Positions 21,474 through 29,323 of a stretch of 64,000 nucleotides of DNA are shown here, in pieces (positions within the stretch are counted from its first letter, which is position 1; every line of letters begins with the position of its first letter). Origin of the DNA: Myroides sp. WP-1 (GTDB lineage: Bacteria; Bacteroidota; Bacteroidia; Flavobacteriales; Flavobacteriaceae); contig NZ_JACHTC010000012.1 in NCBI RefSeq assembly GCF_014145635.1, positions 1-64,000 of the forward strand, given 5' to 3'. The position numbers and the translations under genes were made by a program. Below the pieces are notes generated by a model. The model was not told the DNA's origin, made no database searches, and was given only the letters and a program-made list of their open reading frames with translations.

Positions 21474-22652
21474 CTAATGACTATGCCCTCCGCCACCTTC
21501 GTTTTTAATCAAGTGACTTTGTAGATAGTAGGCCCCTTGTGTAACAATACTATAGTTTTCAGGTAAGGCTTCTACGATATCTACTTGAGTATATCCCAAT
21601 TCTTTTACGCCTGTTTTCACTTCAACGCGCTTGTAGTGAAAGTGATCACCATGTTCTTCTGAAGCATCGGAAACGAAGATAAACTCACGTCCATCAGCTT
21701 TGATAATCGCTTCATTAGGTAATGCTTTGACCGTTTTAGCCCCTACATCAACCAAGGCATTCACATATAATCCCGGAATTAAATTATCCGGTACTTGATC
21801 AATATTAGCATGAGCAATCACCGTTTTTGTGCCTGGCTCAAATGCTTTTCCTATACTAAAAATGGTAGCTGTTACCTCTTCCTTATTGATATTGGTCAAT
21901 TTAAACGACACCTTTTGCCCTTCGTGCACATAGGGCAAGTCCTTTTCGTATATTTTGAGATCCAAGTGAATTTTCGAATTATCTACTAAAGACAACAGCG
22001 TTTGTCCGTTTACGATATTAGTTCCAATTCGAATGGGAATTGAAGATACATTTCCACTAATAGGCGCAATGATTTTCAGCGTTCTTGCCATTGAGTTTGG
22101 ATTTGTCGATAGCAAAGACAATTGATTGGTTAACGATTGATAACGCGACTTCTCAATATTCAATTCAGATTTCGTCTTTTGATAGGTTTTTTCAGAATTG
22201 ACATTTTCAGCGCGTAGCGTTTGTTGGCGTTTATATTCCAATTCCAAATACTCTAAATTATTTTTAGAAATCTGATACTCTTCTTGTAAACGAATAAATT
22301 CAGGGCTATCAGCAATAGCCAATACTTGGCCTTTGGTTACTCGATCTCCAATATTCACGAGAATTTGCGTAATGGTTCCACTTAAAAAAGTAGTAACATC
22401 TGCTTGATTTTGAGGAGGCAATTCTGTTTGTCCGTTTACCTTGATCACGTCCGTTAGGTTCTTGTCTTCTAACTGCCCCATTACAATACCTGCTGCCTTT
22501 TTTTGCGCACTGTTTAGTTCTACTTCCTTTGCGCCATCTTCTTCGTGTTCATCTTCTTGTGTAACTATCGTTTCTTCTGTTGTCGTTTTATTTTGGCAAT
22601 TGGCAAAGAAAATTGTTCCAAAAACAACTAAGGCTATATATATTCTTTTCAT
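21474..22652 (-). CDS. Metal-efflux RND periplasmic adaptor lipoprotein (CzcB/CusB type)
   Basis: 392 residues. The lipoprotein signal ends in FFANC with C19 as the lipidated residue. The mature N-terminus is acidic and has HEEDG. The core has the membrane-fusion-protein order: a barrel-sandwich half (GQTELPPQNQADVTTFLSG, about 70-90), an alpha-helical hairpin (about 115-170), the second lipoyl half (IAPISGNV, about 190) and beta-barrel domains. The C-terminus is glycine/histidine rich (GGGGHSH), suggesting metal contact. It starts 13 bases after the pump gene, completing a three-gene operon. Periplasmic, bridging the inner-membrane pump and outer-membrane channel; likely substrates are divalent or Cu(I) ions, inferred. 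Confidence 0.92.
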   Translation of the reverse strand: MKRIYIALVVFGTIFFANCQNKTTTEETIVTQEDEHEEDGAKEVELNSAQKKAAGIVMGQLEDKNLTDVIKVNGQTELPPQNQADVTTFLSGTITQILVNIGDRVTKGQVLAIADSPEFIRLQEEYQISKNNLEYLELEYKRQQTLRAENVNSEKTYQKTKSELNIEKSRYQSLTNQLSLLSTNPNSMARTLKIIAPISGNVSSIPIRIGTNIVNGQTLLSLVDNSKIHLDLKIYEKDLPYVHEGQKVSFKLTNINKEEVTATIFSIGKAFEPGTKTVIAHANIDQVPDNLIPGLYVNALVDVGAKTVKALPNEAIIKADGREFIFVSDASEEHGDHFHYKRVEVKTGVKELGYTQVDIVEALPENYSIVTQGAYYLQSHLIKNEGGGGHSH

Positions 22653-22665
22653 AGTAAAAATCGAA

Positions 22666-25600
22666 TTATTGGTTAACTAAATAATGTAGTGCATTGTGTC
22701 CTAAATTATACTGCAACACGGCATCTAAATAATTAATTTGAATGTTTAAAGCGGTTTCCATCGATTGGATATATTCCACGTATGAAATATCTCCATTATT
22801 ATACGACTTGTTGGCATGATCTTGTATAATTGATGCATTCAACAAGGCGTTATCTTGATAGTAATCAATAACCGATTGTTGGGCGCGAATAATTTCCAAC
22901 TGCTGCTGTACCGATTCGCTTAACTGCCTGTGCAAGTAGTCTTTCTCCAAGGTCGCTTGTTCGATGCTGTACTTCATTGCTTTTATTTTTTTGGATTGAC
23001 TTCCAAAGAAAATCGGAATACTCAATCCTACAGAATAACTAGGAATGCGCAGCTCTCTACCGTAATTCGATCCATTGGCTCTTAATCCTGCTTCTGATTC
23101 GATGGTATAACCTAAGGTAACATCAGGTAAAAGCAAAGATTTTTCAAATTTTTGCGTCGCCTCTACTTTTTCGATTTCCTTTTCGGCTAGTTGTAAGCTA
23201 TTATTTTCGTCGAGATTTAAATCAGCCCACGGATCGTGTTCGTCGTACACTAATTCGCGTTCACTCAATTCAAAATCCGTTTCCAAATTTAAATACGCTT
23301 TAATTTTCGATTTCTCATTCTGCAAAAACGTATTATTTTGAGTTAACAACACACTAATCTCCTGTTCTTTGGCCTGAGCAACATTACTCTCCATCAACGT
23401 TGTTTCTCCTGTTTGATAACGCAATTTTGCCGATTTTGAAAAAGCTTGTAGCAATGTAAACTGTTGTTCCAACAACTTTTTCTTGGATTGAGCATAAAGC
23501 ATATTTTCCCACGTTTGTTTTATCTCAAACTCAATAGCTATCGTCTTCCCTTGGAGCTGTAATTCAGCACTTTCATAATCCTTCTGGAGAATGTTTTTCT
23601 TTTTAGCATAGGTAAAGGGACTCAGCGATTGACTTACATTGAGGTTGATGTCTTTTTGTCCTTTTCCATTAAGATAACCAAAGCCCATAGACACGTCTGT
23701 TTTAGGAATATCATAGGCCGTTTTTACCATTTGCTCTTGACTCAAAACATTGGCTTTAGATGCTTTTAGGCTTTGGTTGTTTTCTCTCGCCAAAGTCAAC
23801 GCTTCATCTAAAGAAAGACGCGTCACTTCTTGTGCTTGTGCCTGGGCTCCTCCTAGCATGAGTAAAAGAAGTAACACTGCCGTTATGTTAGTTTTGGTTG
23901 GTTTGCTTTTCCCAAACCCCTTTTCTTCATAGTAATAAATAATAGGCAAAACAAGTAGCGTTAAAAGTGTAGCGGTAATCAACCCACCAATAACGACAGT
24001 TGCCAAAGGTTTTTGAACTTCTGCACCTGCACTTGTACTCAAGGCCATAGGTAAAAATCCTAAGGAAGCCACAGATGCCGTCAACAATACAGGACGCAAG
24101 CGTATTTTAGTTCCTTCTATAATGCGTTCATATAAATCCATTCCTTGTTCTTTTAGCTGGTTAAACTGTCCAATCAATACAATCCCATTCAATACGGCTA
24201 CACCAAATAAGGCGATAAAACCAACACCTGCCGATATACTAAAAGGCATATCTCTCAACCACAAGGCCGCAACTCCACCAATAGCTGATAAAGGAATTGC
24301 TGTAAAAATAATGAGGGATTGCTTTACCGATTTAAATGTAAAATACAATAAAACGAAAATTAAGGCCAAAGCAATAGGCACTGCAATCATCAGTCGATTA
24401 GTTGCTTCAACCAAGTTCTCAAACTGACCGCCGTACGTGATATAATACCCATCAGGTAACTTCAATTGCGCATCTAATTTGGCTTGAATATCATTTACAA
24501 CGCTTTTTACATCGCGATCTTTTACATTGAATCCCAAAACAATACGTCTTCTACCGTCTTCACGGCTAATTTGTTGTGGTCCATCCTCATAATCGATATC
24601 CGCAATTTGACTCAGTGGAATTTGTTGTCCATCCGCTAAAGGGATAAAGAAATTTTTTAAATTCTCAATATCCGATCTTGATGCTTGATCCAAACGCACA
24701 ACTAAATCAAAACGCTTTTCTCCTTCATATACCAATCCCGTTGTTTCACCCGCAAATCCAGCGCGTATAATTTGACTGATGTCGGAAATTTTTAATCCAT
24801 ACAACGCCAATTTATCTTTGTCGTATTTGATCGATATTTGAGGTAAACCCGTTACGCGTTCTAATTTTGGACTAGCAACACCTGGTACATTGGCAATCAT
24901 TCCATTAATTTCATCGCCAATACTAGCCAAACGATCAAGGTCTTCTCCGAAAACTTTAATTGCTACGTCACTGCGTACACCAGTCATCAACTCGTTAAAA
25001 CGCATTTGAATGGGTTGAGAAAACTCTGTGGTTACCCCTGGAATTTCCTCTAAGGCCGCTTCCATTTTATCAATGAGCTCCCCTTTTGTTGTTGCTGAAG
25101 TCCACTCTTTTTTATCTTTCAAAACAATAATCATATCTGCTGCTTCCATCGGCATTGGGTCGGTAGGAATTTCCGCACTACCAATCTTAGAAATAACCAT
25201 TTTTACTTCTGGAAACTGATCTAACAATATCTGTTCTGCTTTGGTTGTTGTTTCTATCTCTTGAGACAGTGAACTACCTGATGAAATAATAATATGCGTA
25301 GCTAAGTCACCTTCATCTAACGTTGGGATAAACTCTCCTCCCATTTTACTAAACACTGCTAGGGCCAAAGCGAATAATCCGAAGGCCACAACTAAAACAA
25401 AGCGCTTCACTTTAAAAGCTTTTTCTAAAATAGGTTTATAAAACTGATAAATTTTATCAATCAATTTATCGCTAAAATTCGGTTTAACTTTTCCTGCCTC
25501 TCTCTTCAAGAACAGAGAAGAAGCCATAGGAACATAGGTTAACGAAAGAATAAAAGCTCCCAAGATAGCGAAAGAGACTGTCATAGCCATAGGGCCAAAC

Positions 25601-27012
25601 ATTTTTCCTTCAATTCCTGTTAAAGCCAAAATAGGCAAGTAAACAATTAAAATAATGATCTCTCCAAAAGAAGCACTAGTTCTAATTTTAGACGCTGCGG
25701 TGTACACTTCTTCGTTCATCTCTTTTTGAGTGAGCTTCCTTGTCTTTCCAAGGTGCAGACGATGAACAATGGCTTCGACAATGATTACTGCTCCATCGAC
25801 AATCAATCCGAAATCTATGGCTCCTAAACTCATCAAGTTTCCACTAACGCCAAATAGCTTCATCAAACTGATGGCAAATAATAGAGATAGTGGAATAACA
25901 GAGGCCACAATAAGTCCTGCACGCCAGTTACCTAGGAGTAAAACCAAGACAAACACCACAATCAACGCACCTTCCATCAAATTGGTTTGAATCGTACTCA
26001 CCGTTTTATCAATGAGTTTAGTTCGATCGATAAAAGGCTCTATTGCGACACCTTCGGGTAGTGTCTTTTCAATTTGTGTCATTTTTTCTTTGACCAACTT
26101 CACTACTTCTTGGGTATTGGCGTCTTTGAGCATCATCACCATTCCGCTGACATCTTCTCCTTTGCCGTCTTTGGTAACTGCTCCGTAGCGAATGCTGCTT
26201 CCGATTCTTACTTCAGCAACATCGCGAATTAAAATTGGAGTTCCATTGACTGTTTTTACCACAATTTTTTCAATATCTTCCATGGAGTGAACCATCCCAA
26301 TACTGCGAATAAAATAGGCATAGGGTTTCTTATCAATATAAGCACCACCTGTATTCTCGTTATTTTGTTCTAAAGCTTCAAAAATCTCCAGAATAGACGT
26401 ATCCATACTTTTCAAGCGATCAGGCTGTACAGACACCTCATATTGTTTCAAATGCCCACCCAATGTGTTGACTTCTGCCACGCCTTTCACACCAATCAAT
26501 TGGGGTTTAATAATCCAATCTTGGATTGTGCGAAGATCCATACTATTATATTGATCTTCATATCCTTCTTTGGGGTAAACTACATATTGATAGATTTCTC
26601 CTAGCCCCGTACTCACTGGGGCTAATTCGGGTGTTCCAACATTTTTAGGAATCACCTCTTCAGCGGCCTTCAGATTTTCATTAATCTGATTTCTTGCCCA
26701 GTAGATATCTGTATCTTCCGTAAAAACAACAGTTACCACACTCAAGCCAAAACGACTGATAGAGCGAAGCTCTGTGATATTGGGAATAGGCTTAACTGCC
26801 TGTTCTATGGGATAAGTAATAAATTGCTCTACCTCTTGCGTTGCTAACGTGGGAGAACTTGTAATAATTTGCACCTGATTATTCGTAATATCAGGCTGTG
26901 TATCCATCGGTAAATGCATCAACGAATAACTTCCCACTGCGATAAGTCCCAGTACGAAAAGTCCAACGATGAATTTATTTCGGATACTAAAATGAATGAT
27001 TTTATCTAGCAT
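22666..27012 (-). CDS. CusA/CzcA-type heavy-metal RND pump fused to a TolC-like outer-membrane channel
   Basis: 1448 residues from the ATG at 27010-27012. The reading frame is open 11 codons further, but those have no family counterpart. Residues 1 to about 1040 are a complete heavy-metal RND transporter. It starts MLDKIIHFSIRNKFIVG and carries the metal-class TM4 motif DFGLIVDGAVIIVEA and twelve membrane segments. About 1043-1060 is a hydrophobic stretch ending LGGAQAQA. From about 1061 the sequence is an outer-membrane-factor domain (LSLDEALTLARENNQSL, then two coiled-coil hairpin repeats). The junction looks like a signal peptide with a signal-peptidase site, so the channel may be released. 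Such fusions are known in Bacteroidetes. Metal specificity is inferred. Confidence 0.93.
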   Translation of the reverse strand: MLDKIIHFSIRNKFIVGLFVLGLIAVGSYSLMHLPMDTQPDITNNQVQIITSSPTLATQEVEQFITYPIEQAVKPIPNITELRSISRFGLSVVTVVFTEDTDIYWARNQINENLKAAEEVIPKNVGTPELAPVSTGLGEIYQYVVYPKEGYEDQYNSMDLRTIQDWIIKPQLIGVKGVAEVNTLGGHLKQYEVSVQPDRLKSMDTSILEIFEALEQNNENTGGAYIDKKPYAYFIRSIGMVHSMEDIEKIVVKTVNGTPILIRDVAEVRIGSSIRYGAVTKDGKGEDVSGMVMMLKDANTQEVVKLVKEKMTQIEKTLPEGVAIEPFIDRTKLIDKTVSTIQTNLMEGALIVVFVLVLLLGNWRAGLIVASVIPLSLLFAISLMKLFGVSGNLMSLGAIDFGLIVDGAVIIVEAIVHRLHLGKTRKLTQKEMNEEVYTAASKIRTSASFGEIIILIVYLPILALTGIEGKMFGPMAMTVSFAILGAFILSLTYVPMASSLFLKREAGKVKPNFSDKLIDKIYQFYKPILEKAFKVKRFVLVVAFGLFALALAVFSKMGGEFIPTLDEGDLATHIIISSGSSLSQEIETTTKAEQILLDQFPEVKMVISKIGSAEIPTDPMPMEAADMIIVLKDKKEWTSATTKGELIDKMEAALEEIPGVTTEFSQPIQMRFNELMTGVRSDVAIKVFGEDLDRLASIGDEINGMIANVPGVASPKLERVTGLPQISIKYDKDKLALYGLKISDISQIIRAGFAGETTGLVYEGEKRFDLVVRLDQASRSDIENLKNFFIPLADGQQIPLSQIADIDYEDGPQQISREDGRRRIVLGFNVKDRDVKSVVNDIQAKLDAQLKLPDGYYITYGGQFENLVEATNRLMIAVPIALALIFVLLYFTFKSVKQSLIIFTAIPLSAIGGVAALWLRDMPFSISAGVGFIALFGVAVLNGIVLIGQFNQLKEQGMDLYERIIEGTKIRLRPVLLTASVASLGFLPMALSTSAGAEVQKPLATVVIGGLITATLLTLLVLPIIYYYEEKGFGKSKPTKTNITAVLLLLLMLGGAQAQAQEVTRLSLDEALTLARENNQSLKASKANVLSQEQMVKTAYDIPKTDVSMGFGYLNGKGQKDINLNVSQSLSPFTYAKKKNILQKDYESAELQLQGKTIAIEFEIKQTWENMLYAQSKKKLLEQQFTLLQAFSKSAKLRYQTGETTLMESNVAQAKEQEISVLLTQNNTFLQNEKSKIKAYLNLETDFELSERELVYDEHDPWADLNLDENNSLQLAEKEIEKVEATQKFEKSLLLPDVTLGYTIESEAGLRANGSNYGRELRIPSYSVGLSIPIFFGSQSKKIKAMKYSIEQATLEKDYLHRQLSESVQQQLEIIRAQQSVIDYYQDNALLNASIIQDHANKSYNNGDISYVEYIQSMETALNIQINYLDAVLQYNLGHNALHYLVNQ

Positions 27013-27081
27013 CTCTGTATAATATAAATGGTCATAAAAACGCAAACCTCAAAAGAGATCTACGGTCATAGGGCGATATAA

Positions 27082-27414
27082 TTATACGAGCTTAGGCGGT
27101 TGCCAGATGTGATAAACGATAGATTCTACAAAAGGATAAGGTACAATTGTTTTTTCTGTACTAACTGTTTGTACCAGAACAGGAAGGTCGTAAGTAGGTA
27201 ACGTTAAATCCACTGATACAGCACAACATACACAAACACAAAAAGGTGAACAAGCATCTTGTGCGTCATCACTATGTTGCGTTTCTATTACACGAGCAAC
27301 AGCAGATTCTGTTTGCACCTTAGATGAAACATAACGATCCGCACAAGGATAAAAAGAGATAACCATTACGATTATCGCTAAGAGCAAGGATACTATGTAG
27401 TTGTATTGTTTCAT
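27082..27414 (-). CDS. DUF6660-like small Cys-rich protein of the metal-efflux operon
   Basis: 110 residues from the ATG at 27412-27414 (MKQYNYIVS). The frame extends upstream but crosses the promoter. It has one hydrophobic N-terminal segment (signal or anchor, about 5-22) and a cluster CSPFCVCVCCAV near residue 55 with five cysteines in nine residues. The C-terminus is rich in Pro and aromatic residues (IWQPPKLV). Its place directly ahead of CzcA-type pumps, and its shape, match the DUF6660 family. The cysteines suggest a periplasmic metal sensor or chaperone, which is inference. It is the first gene of the operon, 69 bases before the pump start. Confidence 0.75.
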   Translation of the reverse strand: MKQYNYIVSLLLAIIVMVISFYPCADRYVSSKVQTESAVARVIETQHSDDAQDACSPFCVCVCCAVSVDLTLPTYDLPVLVQTVSTEKTIVPYPFVESIVYHIWQPPKLV

Positions 27415-27419
27415 CCAAA

Positions 27420-27451
27420 CAAAAATAGCACGTTTTTTTGAATTATTACAA
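27420..27451 (-). promoter_or_regulatory. Promoter of the metal-efflux operon, predicting a leaderless mRNA
   Basis: On the minus strand: TTG (27449-27451), a 21-base spacer, then TATTTTTG (27420-27427). This is a full match to the flavobacterial TTG-N17-23-TAnnTTTG consensus. The -7 box ends only five bases before the ATG at 27414, so transcription would begin at or within a few bases of the start codon. Confidence 0.65.
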
Positions 27452-27673
27452 TGTACCAGCACAATTTGCAATGCAATTGCATCATTCATAATACACATAA
27501 AAAAGAAAACCAACAAAATTTTGGCACAACTTTTGTAATAACATTAATATAAAAATTATTTAAAATAAAACTAACTTTAATCAAAAAAACAACTATTTTT
27601 GATTCACAGAGAGAAAAAAGATAATACCCAAAATAGCCCGCTAGAGATAGCAAACAACAACAAACAACAACAA

Positions 27674-27707
27674 AAATAGCCTTTTCTTTCCCAGGAAAAG
27701 GCTATTT
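27674..27707 (-). terminator. Perfect 13-bp hairpin, terminator-like on the minus strand
   Basis: AAATAGCCTTTTC (27674-27686) pairs with GAAAAGGCTATTT (27695-27707) around TTTCCCAG. On the minus strand it is followed by TTTTTGTTG, resembling a terminator. However, no minus-strand gene lies to its right, so it may be a relic, a regulatory hairpin in the ATPase leader, or a barrier. Confidence 0.55.
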
Positions 27708-27788
27708 GCTCTGCAGCGTTTCTCTCTATTTATATGTACACTACGTACCATCCCCTATTTAGGGACATTCAAATTCCAAATTATAATT

Positions 27789-28328
27789 ATGAAACCATTT
27801 TACATCTTTACTGGTGGCCCAGGAAGTGGTAAATCTTCTGTACTAGAAGCTCTTGCCTCAAAGGGATATTCCGTCGTACCAGAAGTTGGACGAGCTATTA
27901 TTAAACAGCAAATGCTACAACATGGACAAGCACTTCCCTGGCAAGATAAACAGCTCTTTTATGAACAAATGCTCGAATGTACTATCGCTGATTACAACCA
28001 CCAAAAAGAAGACACGCTCACCTTCTTTGATCGGGGTTTATTAGATAGTATAGGCTATGCTCATTTGGAACAACTCAACGTTCTGCCAGCACATTATACC
28101 CTCGCTCACACAACTCCTTATGCACCTGTTGTTTTTATTTTTCCGCCTTGGGAAGCTATTTACCAAAAAGATACAGAGCGAAAACAAGATTTTCAACTGG
28201 CTACCCAAACGCATGCCATCATGCGCATTACTTATGAAAAGTTCGGATACCATTTGGTGGAAGTTCCCTGCACTTCTATTGCAAAACGCACGGAATTTAT
28301 TCTTGATTATCTTCAACTAAAACGATAG
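27789..28328 (+). CDS. AAA_28-type P-loop ATPase/kinase-like protein
   Basis: 179 residues. Walker A GGPGSGKSS at residues 9-17. A Walker-B-like FFDRGLLDS lies near 78. The layout VPEVGRAIIKQQ and QDKQLFYEQML after the P-loop is characteristic of the AAA_28 (NadR-like) ATP-binding family, whose members are small soluble nucleotide-binding proteins, mostly of unknown substrate. The start has the ATG right before KPFYIFTGG. It lies 46 bases ahead of a TSUP permease on the same strand. A separate promoter box for the permease suggests they are at most partly cotranscribed. Confidence 0.82.
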   Translation: MKPFYIFTGGPGSGKSSVLEALASKGYSVVPEVGRAIIKQQMLQHGQALPWQDKQLFYEQMLECTIADYNHQKEDTLTFFDRGLLDSIGYAHLEQLNVLPAHYTLAHTTPYAPVVFIFPPWEAIYQKDTERKQDFQLATQTHAIMRITYEKFGYHLVEVPCTSIAKRTEFILDYLQLKR

Positions 28329-28334
28329 AAGGTT

Positions 28335-28342
28335 TACCTTTG
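28335..28342 (+). promoter_or_regulatory. -7 promoter box of the TSUP permease
   Basis: TACCTTTG, 32 bases before the ATG at 28375, in the gap after the ATPase stop. A TTG at 28303-28305 is 29 bases away, longer than usual. Confidence 0.5.
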
Positions 28343-28374
28343 TACTCGAAATAACAAAGGTTGTTTTGACGTTT

Positions 28375-29148
28375 ATGGAACTTGACATTATCTTCTATCT
28401 GTGTATAGTAGCTTTTTGTGCTGGCTTTATCGATGCTATTGCTGGCGGTGGTGGATTAATTCAAACCCCCTTAGGGCTCGCCCTATTACCCTCAATCCCC
28501 GTATCATCAGTGATCGGAACCTTAAAAATACCTGCTTTTTCAGGTACAGCCATGGCGGTACAACAATACCTCAAACAGACTAAAATTCAATGGTCTTATT
28601 TTTTGGTACTAGCAGCGCTATCTTGTGGTAGTGCTTTTTTAGGGTCCTATATCCTGACTATCGTCAACAACGACTTCATGAAGCCGCTATTACTCATTAT
28701 CTTAGTTGCCCTTTGGGTGTTTACTTATTTTAAGAAAGACTTTACCAAGAAACACTTAACCGAAATAACAACGCAAAAAAAATATAGCTATGGGATCATC
28801 ATTGCTATAGTCATTGGGTTTTACGATGGATTTATCGGTCCAGCTACAGGTACCTTCTTCATTATGGGATTCATCTTCCTCATTGGATTTGACTTCTTTA
28901 AGGCCTCTGCCTATGCAAAAATGATCAACCTGTTTACTAATTTAGGTAGTATTTGCTTGTTTCTACTCAAAGGACAAATCATTTGGTCTGTTGCCCTACC
29001 AATGGCAGTATGCAATGGTATTGGTGGGTATTGTGGAGCTAAACTAGCTATCCTAAAAGGTCAACAATGGGTACGCTATGTTTTTCTATTTATTATGTTG
29101 GTAGCGATTTTGCGATTTGGTTATGAGGTAGTTAGAGGGGAGTGTTAA
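28375..29148 (+). CDS. TSUP/TauE-SafE family permease
   Basis: 257 residues, taken from ATG at 28375 (MELDIIFYL) rather than the TTG nine bases upstream. Eight hydrophobic segments, two internal repeats typical of the family: AGFIDAIAGGGGLIQTPLGLAL near residue 17-38 and IGFYDGFIGPATGTFFIMGF near 145-165, each with the Gly-rich re-entrant motif. Family members export sulfite, sulfoacetate, taurine products or other anions; the substrate here cannot be deduced. Inner membrane. Convergent with the MFS gene at 29324, the two separated by a nonamer array. Confidence 0.9.
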   Translation: MELDIIFYLCIVAFCAGFIDAIAGGGGLIQTPLGLALLPSIPVSSVIGTLKIPAFSGTAMAVQQYLKQTKIQWSYFLVLAALSCGSAFLGSYILTIVNNDFMKPLLLIILVALWVFTYFKKDFTKKHLTEITTQKKYSYGIIIAIVIGFYDGFIGPATGTFFIMGFIFLIGFDFFKASAYAKMINLFTNLGSICLFLLKGQIIWSVALPMAVCNGIGGYCGAKLAILKGQQWVRYVFLFIMLVAILRFGYEVVRGEC

Positions 29149-29170
29149 TTGTTCGTTGTTCGTTGTTGAC

Positions 29171-29251
29171 CTCACAAACCTCACAAACCTCACAAACCTC
29201 ACAAACCTCACAAACCTCACAAACCTCACAAACCTCACAAACCTCACAAAC
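29171..29251. repeat. Nine exact copies of a 9-bp repeat (ctcacaaac)
   Basis: Perfect array of ctcacaaac from 29171 to 29251, in the gap between two convergent genes. Its reverse complement is the gtttgtgag unit of the array at 14396-14455, so one nonamer is used at two loci in opposite orientation. A (gttcgtt) phrase precedes it at 29149-29165. Low-complexity reading frames through it are not genes. Confidence 0.95.
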
Positions 29252-29270
29252 CGAGCAGCAATCAACCAAC

Positions 29271-29306
29271 AAAAAAAGCAGCCTCTAAAAAAAGAAAACT
29301 GCTTTT
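29271..29306 (-). terminator. Terminator of the MFS/HlyD/TolC operon
   Basis: AAAAGCAG and CTGCTTTT pair around an A-rich loop. On the minus strand the hairpin is followed by seven T's, 18 bases past the MFS stop. Confidence 0.65.
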
Positions 29307-29323
29307 CGTACAAACCTATAACC

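Larger units (their letters stand above)
27415..27788. other. Divergent intergenic region with a 13-bp-stem hairpin
   Basis: 374 bases between the efflux operon and the divergent ATPase gene. It holds the efflux promoter, an AT-rich middle, an (aacaac) low-complexity phrase at 27652-27673 and a perfect hairpin at 27674-27707 (see the terminator entry). I see no small gene. Confidence 0.6.
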
